DNA of 64,000 nucleotides from Kribbella catacumbae DSM 19601 (lineage in GTDB: Bacteria > Actinomycetota > Actinomycetes > Propionibacteriales > Kribbellaceae), in the NCBI RefSeq assembly GCF_000372465.1, contig NZ_AQUZ01000001.1:1-64000 (forward strand), written 5' to 3'. The notes beneath the pieces are model-generated. The model was not told the origin of the DNA and did no database searches. It saw only the letters and a list, made by a program, of their open reading frames with translations. Shown one piece after another: positions 41,127 through 48,899 of this stretch. The position numbers and the translations under genes are program-made. How positions within the stretch are numbered: the stretch's first letter is position 1; every line of letters starts with the position of its first letter.

Positions 41127-42614
41127 ATGAACCGACCTGGGGTGGGGTTTGCTGCTCGGCCGGTGGCCGGGATCGCGCTGGCCTTGGCAGCGGTGCTGAC
41201 GGCTTTGTCGGGACGGTACGGATTCCATCGCGACGAGTTGTACTTCCTCGTCGCGGCCGAACATCTGGCCTGGGGTTACATCGACCAGCCGCCGCTGACC
41301 CCGTTGCTGGTCCGCATCTCGACCGACATCTTCGGCAGTACGCCGATGGGCCTGCGGGTGATCTCGACGATCACGAGCGCTCTGACTGTCGTGGTGGTCG
41401 CGTTGATCGCCCGCGAGTTCGGCGCCGAGCGGCGAGCGCAGATCCTGGCTGCCGGCTGTGCCGCGGTCTCGGGTTTCCTGATGGGCGTCGGCCACCTCGC
41501 GTCGACCGCGACGTACGACTTGCTCGCGTGGATGGTGATCGCGTGGCTGGCGATCAAGCTGCTCCGCACCGGCGACGGGCGCTGGTGGCTCGCACTCGGC
41601 ATCGCGGCCGGGATCGCCCTGGAGAACAAGTACCTCGTGGTCCTCCCTCTGGGCGCGCTGCTGATCGCAGTCCTCATCACGGGACCACGTGCGGTACTAC
41701 GCAGTTGGTGGCTGCTCGCCGGAGTCCTCGTGGCCTGCCTGATCGCCGCGCCCAACCTGCTCTGGCAGGCGTCACACGACTGGCCGCAACTCACCGTCGC
41801 CGGCGGCATCAGCGAGGACGACGGCACCGAGAACCGCGTCATGTTCATCCCGCTGCAGCTCCTCCAGCTGTCGCCTTTCCTGGTGCCGCTGTGGATAGCC
41901 GGCTTCGTCCGCCTCTGGCGCTCCCCCACGCTCCGCTGGGCCCGGCCTGTCGCACTCGCGTACCCGGTGCTTTGCGTCGTAGTACTGGCCCTGGGCGGCA
42001 AGTCGTACTACGCCCTCCCGCTGCTCCTGGTGCTAGTCGCAGCCGGCTGCCAACCCACGATCGACTGGGCAGCCGCCGGACGCACCGCAGCCCGCCGTAC
42101 CGGTCTAGCTGTCGGCCTAGTCCTGACGGCCCTCACCTCGGCCCTCTTCACGCTGCCCGTACTCCCGGCCTCGGCGGTCAACTTCGTCATCCCCGTCAAC
42201 AAGGAGCAAGGCGAACAAATCGGCTGGCCTGAACTGGCGGCGTCAGTAGCCCAAGCCTGGCAACAGATCCCCGAAGCTCAACGAGCCCGGGCAGTAATCT
42301 TCGCCGGCAACTACGGCGAGGCCGGCGCCCTAACGAAGTACGGCCCCGCCTACGGCCTCCCCGCCCCGTACTCCGGCCACATGAGCTTCCACGACTGGCC
42401 CCACCCGGCCGACATGCAGGACGGCCCAGTCCTCCTGGTGGAGCAGCAACGCAGCCCCGGCTACGAAAACCACTTCACCAACTGCACGCAGGTAGGCACG
42501 GTCGACAACGGCATCTCCATAGACAACGAAGAACAAGGCACGGCCTTAGTCCTCTGCAGCGGCACCACTGCCCCTTGGTCCCAACTCTGGCCAAGCCTCC
42601 GCCGGTACTACTAG
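41127..42614 (+). CDS. GT39/ArnT-like membrane glycosyltransferase
   Basis: 495 aa with 10 or more membrane helices. YGFHRDELYFLVAAEHLAWGYIDQPPLTPLL near the start holds the Asp-Glu pair typical of PMT/ArnT-type enzymes that use polyprenyl-phosphate sugars. GKSYYALPLLLVLVAAG marks a later helix. The C-terminal ~150 residues are extracytoplasmic (PGYENHFTNCTQVG with Cys). The acceptor is unknown. It is divergent from the GntR/LacI hybrid gene, so it may share that regulator. Confidence 0.85.
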   Translation: MNRPGVGFAARPVAGIALALAAVLTALSGRYGFHRDELYFLVAAEHLAWGYIDQPPLTPLLVRISTDIFGSTPMGLRVISTITSALTVVVVALIAREFGAERRAQILAAGCAAVSGFLMGVGHLASTATYDLLAWMVIAWLAIKLLRTGDGRWWLALGIAAGIALENKYLVVLPLGALLIAVLITGPRAVLRSWWLLAGVLVACLIAAPNLLWQASHDWPQLTVAGGISEDDGTENRVMFIPLQLLQLSPFLVPLWIAGFVRLWRSPTLRWARPVALAYPVLCVVVLALGGKSYYALPLLLVLVAAGCQPTIDWAAAGRTAARRTGLAVGLVLTALTSALFTLPVLPASAVNFVIPVNKEQGEQIGWPELAASVAQAWQQIPEAQRARAVIFAGNYGEAGALTKYGPAYGLPAPYSGHMSFHDWPHPADMQDGPVLLVEQQRSPGYENHFTNCTQVGTVDNGISIDNEEQGTALVLCSGTTAPWSQLWPSLRRYY

Positions 42615-42657
42615 CTGCGCCTCGTGGCAGCCCTTGCCACTCGTCCAGGGCCAACCG

Positions 42658-43050
42658 TCATTTGAGGCTGCTCCAGTCGAGCAGGATGAGGATCATGCTC
42701 GCGACGGCGAACACCGGCGCAAGCGGCAGCGCGAAGCCCCACCAGAACACGGCACCCACCGGCAGCAGAGCGAGCGCCAGGATGGCCCCCGTCTTGTCGC
42801 CACCCCACAACAACCAGCCCGCAGCGCCCTCACCAAGGCAGACGAGCAGGAACGCGACGAGCAGGCCGACACTGGTCTGGAGCCCAATACGTTCGAACGG
42901 CCCGCCACCGTAAGCCTTGAACCCCATGACGATCGGCACATCCCGCCCCATCAACAGATTGCGGATGGCCGGAAAACAGAACACCCCGAAGCCGACCGCA
43001 TTGACCCACAACAGCACCGCGGCTATCCGAACCGATACCGAGACGCCCAT
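42658..43050 (-). CDS. small four-helix membrane protein
   Basis: 130 aa with four hydrophobic stretches (IAAVLLWVNAVGFGVFCFP, TSVGLLVAFLLVCLGEGAAGWLLW, ILALALLPVGAVFWWGFALPLAPVF, VASMILILLDW). No family is recognised. The 3' end is 43 nt from the convergent GT39-like gene. Confidence 0.7.
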   Translation of the reverse strand: MGVSVSVRIAAVLLWVNAVGFGVFCFPAIRNLLMGRDVPIVMGFKAYGGGPFERIGLQTSVGLLVAFLLVCLGEGAAGWLLWGGDKTGAILALALLPVGAVFWWGFALPLAPVFAVASMILILLDWSSLK

Positions 43051-43110
43051 TCCCCCGCCTCTCCTTCAACCGCCTTCGACCAGATTAACCTGGCGGTTCA
43101 TGGGAGCGGC

Positions 43111-44007
43111 TCAGTCGACGTGCAGGACTGCCTTGCCGGTGATCCGGCGGTCCAGCAAGGCCTCGATCGCGGTCGGGGTCTCCCGCCAGGAGGATTCCAG
43201 CTCGACCTGACCGTCCAGGCGACCCGTGGCGACCAGATCGCACAACCGGGCCAGCTCGGCGGCGACGCTCCCCGGTTCGTCGAAGTTGTTGAGGGTGTAG
43301 ATCCGCGCTCCTGGCGAACGGGAGAACCACCCGGCCCGGAAGCTGACCGGCTCATCCACATCCTGGGTAGCGAGACTGACCACGACACCACGCGGTGCCA
43401 GGTGCTCGATGGACTGGCCGAAGACCGCACCTCCGACAGCTTCCACGATCAGGTCGAAGTCACCCTCGATCCGCTCGGTGACCACATCGGCGCCGGGCAA
43501 TCCGGTCACCGGCGCACGGCGTACAAGAGCTGTGACGTGCGCACCGGCCAACTGCGCAAGCTGTACTGCGAACCGCCCGACCCCACCCGTCGCACCCGTG
43601 ACCAACACCCGCTTGGCCAGCAGGAGCCCACCGATCTCGAGCGACCGCAACGCCGTCAGCGCGGCCGTGGGCAATGTCGCAGCTTGTACATCGGATACGC
43701 CGTCCGGGATCACGGCCATCCATTTCGTCGAAATCGCAGCCAGTTCCGCCCAGGCACCCCGCCGCCACGCCAGCCCCACAACCCGAGTCCCGACCGCCGG
43801 ACCACTCCCGTCAGCCGCAGCCTTCGCGACAACGCCCGCCACATCCCACCCGGTGACCGATCCGTCCGGCAACTTCGCGAGATCGAGCACCTCGCCCTGG
43901 TTCAACGAGAACGCCCGCACCCGAACCACCGCCTGATCAGCAAGAGGCACCGGTTCATCAACAGTGGTCAGCCGGACGGACGCATCTGCCTTAGTAAGAG
44001 CAAGCAC
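43111..44007 (-). CDS. zinc-binding-type alcohol dehydrogenase / quinone oxidoreductase-like (MDR)
   Basis: 298 aa. The GroES-like N-terminus ([33 protein letters not shown]) lacks the structural Cys ligands, as in quinone oxidoreductase types. The cofactor site is [28 protein letters not shown]. It reduces an unknown carbonyl or quinone with NADPH. The GTG at 44007 ([12 protein letters not shown]) is taken as start because the earlier codons have no support; the ribosome site is weak. Confidence 0.83.
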   Translation of the reverse strand: MLALTKADASVRLTTVDEPVPLADQAVVRVRAFSLNQGEVLDLAKLPDGSVTGWDVAGVVAKAAADGSGPAVGTRVVGLAWRRGAWAELAAISTKWMAVIPDGVSDVQAATLPTAALTALRSLEIGGLLLAKRVLVTGATGGVGRFAVQLAQLAGAHVTALVRRAPVTGLPGADVVTERIEGDFDLIVEAVGGAVFGQSIEHLAPRGVVVSLATQDVDEPVSFRAGWFSRSPGARIYTLNNFDEPGSVAAELARLCDLVATGRLDGQVELESSWRETPTAIEALLDRRITGKAVLHVD

Positions 44008-44125
44008 CCCCAAGACAGTACCTACGCGACGCAGCCCCTCGACGCGCACAACGCCCAACTGCCCACCAGAACACGAGACCTCTCACTCCAGCGCAAAATC
44101 TCCTGCCCAAGCAGGCCAACACCCA

Positions 44126-44317
44126 GCGCAGTGAGGGAAAGCCGAACCCAACCACAACGCGGTGAGAGAAAGCCGAAGCCAGCCAGAGCGCGGTGAGCCG
44201 ACAGCCGGAGCCAGCCACAGCAAAGGGGGTGTGGGTGGCGAAGCCCCCACCCGCGGCAAGCGAAGCGCAGCCGCACAAAACAAAGCGAGCGACCCGGTCC
44301 CCGCTTTCCGGGGACAC
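44126..44317 (-). repeat. tRNA-Val trailer cassette A with three ~31-bp satellite units
   Basis: From 44317 down to about 44225 lies the conserved trailer: hairpin GTCCCCG/CGGGGAC, T-rich segment, hairpin GCGGC/GCCGC, hairpin GGTGG/CCACC and an ACACCCCC end. It continues into three degenerate units of about 31 bp (on the plus strand GCGGTGAG...AAGCCGAAGCCAGCC) down to about 44126. It starts 19 nt after the tRNA-Val. Confidence 0.8.
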
Positions 44318-44336
44318 AAGCCGCTCATCGATCGCG

Positions 44337-44408
44337 TGGGCGATACTGGGTTCGAACCAGTGACCTCTTCGGTGTGAACGAAGCGCGCTACCACTGCGCC
44401 AATCGCCC
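44337..44408 (-). tRNA. tRNA-Val (anticodon CAC)
   Basis: 72-nt cloverleaf starting GGGCGATTGGCGCAG. Anticodon stem CTTCG/CGAAG around TTCACAC (anticodon CAC), TTCGAAC T-loop, acceptor GGGCGAT with ATCGCCC, discriminator A. No encoded CCA. Confidence 0.96.
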
Positions 44409-44529
44409 GGATCTGCTTGCGCCGTACTGTGTTGCGGGTGAAACCATAGCGCATTGATCCGCGACGTACGAATCCGACCGGGCTACTCTTGCTGCAAGAC
44501 GGAGACCCCGTCGCGTTGGAGACGTGATT

Positions 44530-45090
44530 GTGACTTTCTCGCACGACACCGAGCACGCGCTCGGCACGCTGGTTCAACTGGTGAACACGCTGCCCGGGCC
44601 GAGTAGCCAGGTCGACACGATGGGAACGCTCGAGGATCTGGAGAAGTTCGTCCACGAGCGCGAGTTCAGCGCGGTGGGCCAGCTGACCGAGACCGATCTG
44701 CAGGACGTCCGGGAACTGCGGCCGCTGTTCGCGCCGGTGTTCACGACGGCCTCTGACGCGGAGGCGGCGGCGATGATCAACGCGATCGTCGCGAGCGGTA
44801 CGACGACGCCCCGGCTGACGAACCACGACGGTCACCCATGGCACATCCACTATTCGCGCGACGGCGCGTCGCTGACCTGCCGGATCACGGTCGAGTGCGG
44901 GATCGCGCTCGCCCAGGTGATCTCGGCGGGTGAACGCGAACGTTTGCGTCGCTGTGAGGCACCGGACTGTGACGATGCGCTGATCGACCTGTCACGGAAC
45001 CGCTCCAAGCGGTACTGCGACGCGCGCACCTGCGGCAACCGGTTGCACGTGGCGGCGTACCGCGAGCGCCGCAAGTCCGCCGGCGACTAG
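44530..45090 (+). CDS. CGNR zinc finger / ABATE domain protein
   Basis: 186 aa. The N-terminal stress-induced-transcription-factor (ABATE) domain covers residues 5-130. The C-terminal CGNR zinc finger has Cys in RRCEAPDC, then YCDARTCGNRLHVAAYRERR. These proteins are thought to be transcription regulators. GTG 44530 is the start because GGAG lies 8 nt upstream; GTG 44524 is too near it. The stop codon TAG coincides with the left edge of the MITE. Confidence 0.88.
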   Translation: MTFSHDTEHALGTLVQLVNTLPGPSSQVDTMGTLEDLEKFVHEREFSAVGQLTETDLQDVRELRPLFAPVFTTASDAEAAAMINAIVASGTTTPRLTNHDGHPWHIHYSRDGASLTCRITVECGIALAQVISAGERERLRRCEAPDCDDALIDLSRNRSKRYCDARTCGNRLHVAAYRERRKSAGD

Positions 45091-45256
45091 GGCGTGTCTC
45101 CCAATTCCCTGCAGTAGCGAGCAGGTGCTCGGTGCGGTAGCTCGGCGTGCTGGAGTGAAGGCCTCGATGTTTTTCCATCGTGGCCTTTGCTCCAGTGCGG
45201 CGAGGTGCCGTGCCGAGTGCCGCGCAGCACGCAGGGAATTGGGAGACACGCCCTAG
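45087..45256. mobile_element. 170-bp MITE with perfect 26-bp inverted ends
   Basis: CTAGGGCGTGTCTCCCAATT... at 45087-45112 is the exact reverse complement of 45231-45256. The interior is also folded (CTGGAG...CTCCAG and CGATG/CATCG around a T-run), so the whole element can make one hairpin. The outermost CTAG at both ends may be a 4-bp target duplication, as for IS5-like elements. It carries no gene and overlaps the stop codon of the CGNR gene. Confidence 0.85.
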
Positions 45257-45266
45257 ACAAAACAGC

Positions 45267-45300
45267 AGCGTCCGGAGCACCCGCTGGGGCTCCGGACGCT
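45267..45300. terminator. bidirectional terminator
   Basis: Perfect 12-bp stem AGCGTCCGGAGC/GCTCCGGACGCT with a 10-nt loop, between the convergent CGNR and class IV aminotransferase-like genes. It probably ended the CGNR transcript before the MITE entered. Confidence 0.88.
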
Positions 45301-45326
45301 GTCGTTTCCGGGTCGTGATGGTGCCC

Positions 45327-46145
45327 TTACGGGTCGAGATCCTCGGCTGAGCGCTCGGCGAAGACCCTGGCGACGGCCGCGGTCACCTCACCCGGTACTG
45401 CGAGGTCGCGGTCGTCCGCGCGGTGGATAGCCTGGACGTCCCGCGTGGTTGACGTGAGGAAGATCTCATCCGCCTCCGCCAGCCGGGCCAGCGGCACGTC
45501 GCGCTCGACTCCGCCGAACCACGCCAGCACCAGATTGCGCGTGACACCGGCCAGCGCGCCCGACTCCAGCGTCGGCGTGACGAGCTCGCCATCGAACACA
45601 CAGAAGATGTTGGAGCCAGTGCCCTCACACAGGTCGCCGACCGTGTTCGCGAAGATCGCCTCGCTGCCGCCCCGCGCCTTGGCATGAGCGAGGGCGCGGA
45701 CGTTTTCGGCGTACGACGTGGTCTTGAGCCCGGCGACGGCGCTGCGCTCGTTCCGCACCCAGGGAACGGTGACGATCGCCGACCTCGGCGCGGGCCGCTC
45801 GATCGCCTGTGACGCGACGATCAGCGTCGGACCCGCAGTACCGCGATCGGACGACAGCGGCGAGACCCCGCCGGTGTAGGTGATCCGCAGCCGGCCGAAC
45901 GCGATATCCGGGTCGGCCTTCGCCACGGTCGCGATCGCGTCGCGTACCAGCGCCAGATCGGGCTCCGGCAACCCGAGTCCGGTCGCGGAGACGACCAGCC
46001 GCTCCAGGTGCTTGGTGATCGCGAACGGCTGCCCGTCGACGATCTTCAGGGTCTCGAAGACTCCGTCACCCGTGGTGAGCCCGTGGTCCAGCGGCGAGAT
46101 GGCGGCCGAATCGTCGTGAAGAGCACCGTTCAGCCAGATAGTCAT
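45327..46145 (-). CDS. class IV PLP-dependent enzyme (aminodeoxychorismate lyase-like)
   Basis: 272 aa. It has the fold-type IV pattern: PLDHGLTTGDGVFETLK at the start, RLRITYTGG, AGLKTTSYAENVRALAHAKARGGSEAIF with the cofactor Lys, EGTGSNIFCVFDGELVTP, and DEIFLTSTTRDVQAIHRADDR. It fits 4-amino-4-deoxychorismate lyase (folate) better than branched-chain aminotransferase, though D-amino acid transaminase cannot be excluded. GGAAGGA lies before ATG 46145. Confidence 0.88.
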   Translation of the reverse strand: MTIWLNGALHDDSAAISPLDHGLTTGDGVFETLKIVDGQPFAITKHLERLVVSATGLGLPEPDLALVRDAIATVAKADPDIAFGRLRITYTGGVSPLSSDRGTAGPTLIVASQAIERPAPRSAIVTVPWVRNERSAVAGLKTTSYAENVRALAHAKARGGSEAIFANTVGDLCEGTGSNIFCVFDGELVTPTLESGALAGVTRNLVLAWFGGVERDVPLARLAEADEIFLTSTTRDVQAIHRADDRDLAVPGEVTAAVARVFAERSAEDLDP

Positions 46146-46256
46146 GCGTGTTCCTTCCACCCGGACACTTTATGCCGAAGGACTTCCCGGTCCCGCCCGG
46201 GAGGCCGTGAGTGACGAGCCGATGACGCCTGGTCGACCAGCAGGTGACCCCCGTTT

Positions 46257-46284
46257 TTGACCTGGCCCGGAGGTGCGCTAATGT
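46257..46284 (+). promoter_or_regulatory. tRNA cluster 1 promoter
   Basis: TTGACC (46257-46262), 16-nt spacer, TAATGT (46279-46284), 38 nt before tRNA-Gly. Confidence 0.7.
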
Positions 46285-46322
46285 TCTTCTCGCACCGAGG
46301 GGAACAAAATCCCGGTTGCAAC

Positions 46323-46395
46323 GCGAACGTAGCTCAGTTGGTAGAGCGCAACCTTGCCAAGGTTGAGGTCGCCGGTTCGAACCCGGTCGTTCGCT
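46323..46395 (+). tRNA. tRNA-Gly (GCC), cluster 1
   Basis: GCGAACG acceptor with CGTTCGC, anticodon stem CAACC/GGTTG with loop TTGCCAA. Confidence 0.97.
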
Positions 46396-46447
46396 CGGAG
46401 AGGGCCATCCTCCTGGTCGAGAAGTCGGCAGGCCAGCTTTCTCACCT

Positions 46448-46518
46448 GGTGGAGTGGCCGAGAGGCGAGGCAACGGCCTGCAAAGCCGTGTACACGGGTT
46501 CGAATCCCGTCTCCACCT
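46448..46518 (+). tRNA. tRNA-Cys (GCA), cluster 1
   Basis: Acceptor GGTGGAG with CTCCACC, anticodon stem ACGGC/GCCGT and loop CTGCAAA. Confidence 0.97.
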
Positions 46519-46535
46519 CGAACACTCTGAATCTT

Positions 46536-46607
46536 GGACGATTGGCGCAGCGGTAGCGCGCTTCCCTGACACGGAAGAGGTCACTGGTTCGATCCCAGTA
46601 TCGTCCA
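46536..46607 (+). tRNA. tRNA-Val (GAC), cluster 1
   Basis: Acceptor GGACGAT with ATCGTCC, anticodon stem CTTCC/GGAAG and loop CTGACAC. Confidence 0.97.
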
Positions 46608-46626
46608 CTCGGAGCGAGGGCGATCT

Positions 46627-46896
46627 GTGTCCGCGGAGAACGCGGACCGGGTCGCCCTCGTCGTTTTGTGCGGCTGCGCTTCGCTTGCCGCGGGTGGGGG
46701 CTTCGCCACCCACACCCCCTGTGCCTGGGTTGCCTCCGTCAGTCAGCTCACCGCGCTGTGGTTGGCTCCGGCCTTCGGCCCACGCGCTGTGGCTGGCGCT
46801 GCTCTTCGCTGCCCCTGTTGTGGCTCGCTCCGGCTTTCAGCTCGCGCGCCTGGCTGGCTCTGCCCTTCCCTGCCCCCACCGTGGCTCGCCCCGGTG
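46627..46896 (+). repeat. tRNA-Val trailer cassette B with degenerate satellite
   Basis: Begins exactly 19 nt after the tRNA. Inner stem GTCCGCG/CGCGGAC, outer stem GGGCGA/TCGCCC, then GTTTTGTG and the invariant GCGGCTGCGCTTCGCTTGCC and GGTGGGGGCTTCGCCACC hairpins to about 46720. After that come loosely repeated CTGTGGCTGGCTCCGGC-like segments up to the PPOX gene. No gene is supported here. Confidence 0.8.
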
Positions 46897-47337
46897 TTAT
46901 AGCCACTTGCCGTTCAGCATGAGGGTGCGGTTTTTTAGTTCGTTGACTTCTCGCCAGGCCTGGATGGTGAGCGGGGTTACCCGGAAGAACGGGTAGTTCG
47001 AGGCGCGGGGGTCGAAGCCGGCCTTCTCGGCGAAGGCCGATGCCAGGTGGTCGGGGAGGTCGTCGACCAGTTTGGCCGTGCCGGTGATCAGGACTACGTC
47101 TCGGGTTTCGCCTAGGGAGAGGTGTACCTGGCCGGTGGTCTGGATGTTGCGGCTGGTGGGGTTGTTGCGGGCTGTGGACAGGATGAGGGAGTTGTCTGTC
47201 CAGAGGAAGGAGAGCGGCATCAGGTACGGCGTACCGTCGGCTGATGCTGTTGAGACCCAGGCGTCGACGTCCTGGTCCAAACGGCGCAGGGTGTCGGCTT
47301 TGCGGGTTTCTAGGGGACGGGCTGCGGGGTCGGTCAT
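46897..47337 (-). CDS. pyridoxamine 5'-phosphate oxidase family protein
   Basis: 146 aa, one FMN-binding split barrel: VDAWVSTASADGTPYLMPLSFLWTDNSLILSTARNNPTSRNI, then GQVHLSLGETRDVVLITGTAKLVDD. This resembles F420- or FMN-linked small oxidoreductases of the PPOX superfamily more than PdxH itself. AGGAGGAGAG precedes ATG 47337. It is divergent from the ECF sigma gene and has its own perfect TGTCACA-N16-CGTC promoter, so it is the likely target of that sigma factor. Confidence 0.87.
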   Translation of the reverse strand: MTDPAARPLETRKADTLRRLDQDVDAWVSTASADGTPYLMPLSFLWTDNSLILSTARNNPTSRNIQTTGQVHLSLGETRDVVLITGTAKLVDDLPDHLASAFAEKAGFDPRASNYPFFRVTPLTIQAWREVNELKNRTLMLNGKWL

Positions 47338-47367
47338 GGGGTCTCTCCTCCTGTGTGAGTGATGCAG

Positions 47368-47394
47368 TGTCACATCTTGCCTAGCGGGTTCGTC
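47368..47394 (+). promoter_or_regulatory. ECF41-type promoter facing the sigma gene
   Basis: TGTCACA (47368-47374), exactly 16 nt, CGTC (47391-47394): the consensus recalled for ECF41 sigma factors, upstream of the ECF gene at 47454. Confidence 0.8.
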
Positions 47395-47402
47395 AGTCTG
47401 AT

Positions 47403-47429
47403 GACGGGCGCCGGGTGCCCGGTGTGACA
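47403..47429 (-). promoter_or_regulatory. ECF41-type promoter facing the PPOX gene
   Basis: On the minus strand TGTCACA (47429-47423), 16 nt, CGTC (47406-47403). The -10 elements of the two opposed promoters are 8 bp apart and form the palindrome CGTCAGTCTGATGACG. Confidence 0.8.
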
Positions 47430-47453
47430 TTGGCGGGATGGGAAGGTGGCGGC

Positions 47454-48323
47454 ATGGGCGGGGACGAGTGGCTGGCGGAGCGGTTCGAGGAGAATCGTGG
47501 GCACTTGCGGGCGGTTGCGTTCCGGATGCTCGGGTCGGAGCAGGAGGCCGAGGACGCGGTACAGGAAGCCTGGTTGCGGCTCAGCCGGTCCGAGGTTGGG
47601 GCGATCGACAACCTCGGGGGCTGGCTGACGACTGTGGTCGGGCGGATCTGCCTGGACATGCTGCGGGTACGCCGGGCGCGGCCGGAGCACGTGGTTGGTG
47701 AGCACTCCCCTACGCTGGCTGACCACGAGGTACCGGACCCGGAGCTCGAGGCCGTGCAGGCGGATTCCGTGGGGCTCGCGTTGCTCGTCGTACTGGAGAC
47801 GCTGACGCCGGCTGAGCGGCTTGCGTTCGTGTTGCATGACATGTTCGCGGTGCCGTTCGACGAGATCGCTCCGATCGTGGGGCGCTCCCCCGCGGCCGCT
47901 CGGCAGTTGGCGAGTCGGGCTCGACGGCGGGTTCAGGGCAGACCCGAAGTACCGGAGGCCGATGCGGCCCGGCAGCGCGAGATCGTCGCCGCCTTCCTCA
48001 CGGCTTCGCGGACAGGTGATTTCGATGCGCTGCTGACGATGCTCGATCCAGACGTCGTACTGCGCGCCGACGACGGCGCAGCTGCCAAGGGTGCGGTCGC
48101 CCTCGTGCGTGGCGCGACCGCCATTGCGCAGACCTTCTCGGGTCGCGCGAAGGCCGCGAAGCTCGCGCTGGTCGACGGGATGGCGAGTGCCGTGTGGGTG
48201 CGTGACGGGGAGCTGCAGGTCGTGATCGCGTTCACCGTCACCGACGGCGTGATCAGCTCGATCGAACTGCTCGGCGACGCGGACTTCCTGGCGGACGTAG
48301 AGCTCACGATGCTTGAGAACTAG
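47454..48323 (+). CDS. ECF sigma factor with SnoaL-like C-terminal domain
   Basis: 289 aa. Region 2: FRMLGSEQEAEDAVQEAWLRLSR; region 4: LTPAERLAFVLHDMFAVPFDEIAPIVGRSPAAARQLASRARRRV. The extension from about residue 175 is SnoaL-like (FLTASRTGDFDALLTMLDPDVVLRADDG), but the DGGG and NPDKL motifs of ECF41 are altered or absent, so it may belong to the related SnoaL group. The start MGGDEWLAE has GGAAGG upstream. It likely activates its own and the PPOX promoter. Confidence 0.88.
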   Translation: MGGDEWLAERFEENRGHLRAVAFRMLGSEQEAEDAVQEAWLRLSRSEVGAIDNLGGWLTTVVGRICLDMLRVRRARPEHVVGEHSPTLADHEVPDPELEAVQADSVGLALLVVLETLTPAERLAFVLHDMFAVPFDEIAPIVGRSPAAARQLASRARRRVQGRPEVPEADAARQREIVAAFLTASRTGDFDALLTMLDPDVVLRADDGAAAKGAVALVRGATAIAQTFSGRAKAAKLALVDGMASAVWVRDGELQVVIAFTVTDGVISSIELLGDADFLADVELTMLEN

Positions 48324-48473
48324 TGAAACTGGTGTGACGGGAGAGGCGATTTTCCCGCCTGCGCAGGTGGCCGGCCGACACCCGGATACCCAGTTTCGAT
48401 GTTGCGGAAAAGTGCGCTACTGTTCTGCTCTCGCACCGAGCAGTTCGGAGCAGTTCGAACAGCTCAGCGCGAT

Positions 48474-48546
48474 GCGAACGTAGCTCAGTTGGTAGAGCGC
48501 AACCTTGCCAAGGTTGAGGTCGCCGGTTCGAACCCGGTCGTTCGCT
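48474..48546 (+). tRNA. tRNA-Gly (GCC), cluster 2
   Basis: Identical to the cluster 1 copy. TACTGT, about 59 nt upstream within GTGCGCTACTGTTCTGCTC, is the likely -10, matching cluster 1. Confidence 0.97.
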
Positions 48547-48575
48547 CGGTACAGGTCAGTAGGCTGAGACTCTGT

Positions 48576-48646
48576 GGTGGAGTGGCCGAGAGGCGAGGCA
48601 ACGGCCTGCAAAGCCGTGTACACGGGTTCGAATCCCGTCTCCACCT
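48576..48646 (+). tRNA. tRNA-Cys (GCA), cluster 2
   Basis: Same sequence as 46448-46518; the spacer to tRNA-Gly is 29 nt against 52 nt in cluster 1. Confidence 0.97.
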
Positions 48647-48665
48647 CGAAAACCTTGTAAAACAA

Positions 48666-48737
48666 GGACGATTGGCGCAGCGGTAGCGCGCTTCCCTGAC
48701 ACGGAAGAGGTCACTGGTTCGATCCCAGTATCGTCCA
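48666..48737 (+). tRNA. tRNA-Val (GAC), cluster 2
   Basis: Same sequence as 46536-46607; followed by the trailer cassette at 19 nt. Confidence 0.97.
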
Positions 48738-48756
48738 CGAGAGCGATGGGCGACTC

Positions 48757-48870
48757 GTGTCCGCGGAAAGCGCGGACCGGGTCGCTCTCGTCATTTGTGC
48801 GGCTGCGCTTCGCTTGCCGCGGGTGGGGGCTTCGCCACCCACACCCCCTTTGCTTGGGTTGCTGTCGTCG
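48757..48870 (+). repeat. tRNA-Val trailer cassette C
   Basis: Inner stem GTCCGCG/CGCGGAC, outer stem GAGCGA/TCGCTC, CATTTGTG, then the same GCGGC and GGTGG hairpins as cassettes A and B. Only a short satellite-like tail follows before the MFS gene. Confidence 0.8.
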
Positions 48871-48899
48871 GTCGGCTTTCCGGCTGGCTGATGTCGTTG

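Noticed and set aside
44022..44320. Protein-coding frame LRFACRGWGLRHPHP shared after the tRNA-Val genes
   Set aside because: The same peptide appears because the nucleotides are conserved; the frames have no start signal, and changes keep RNA stems, not codons.
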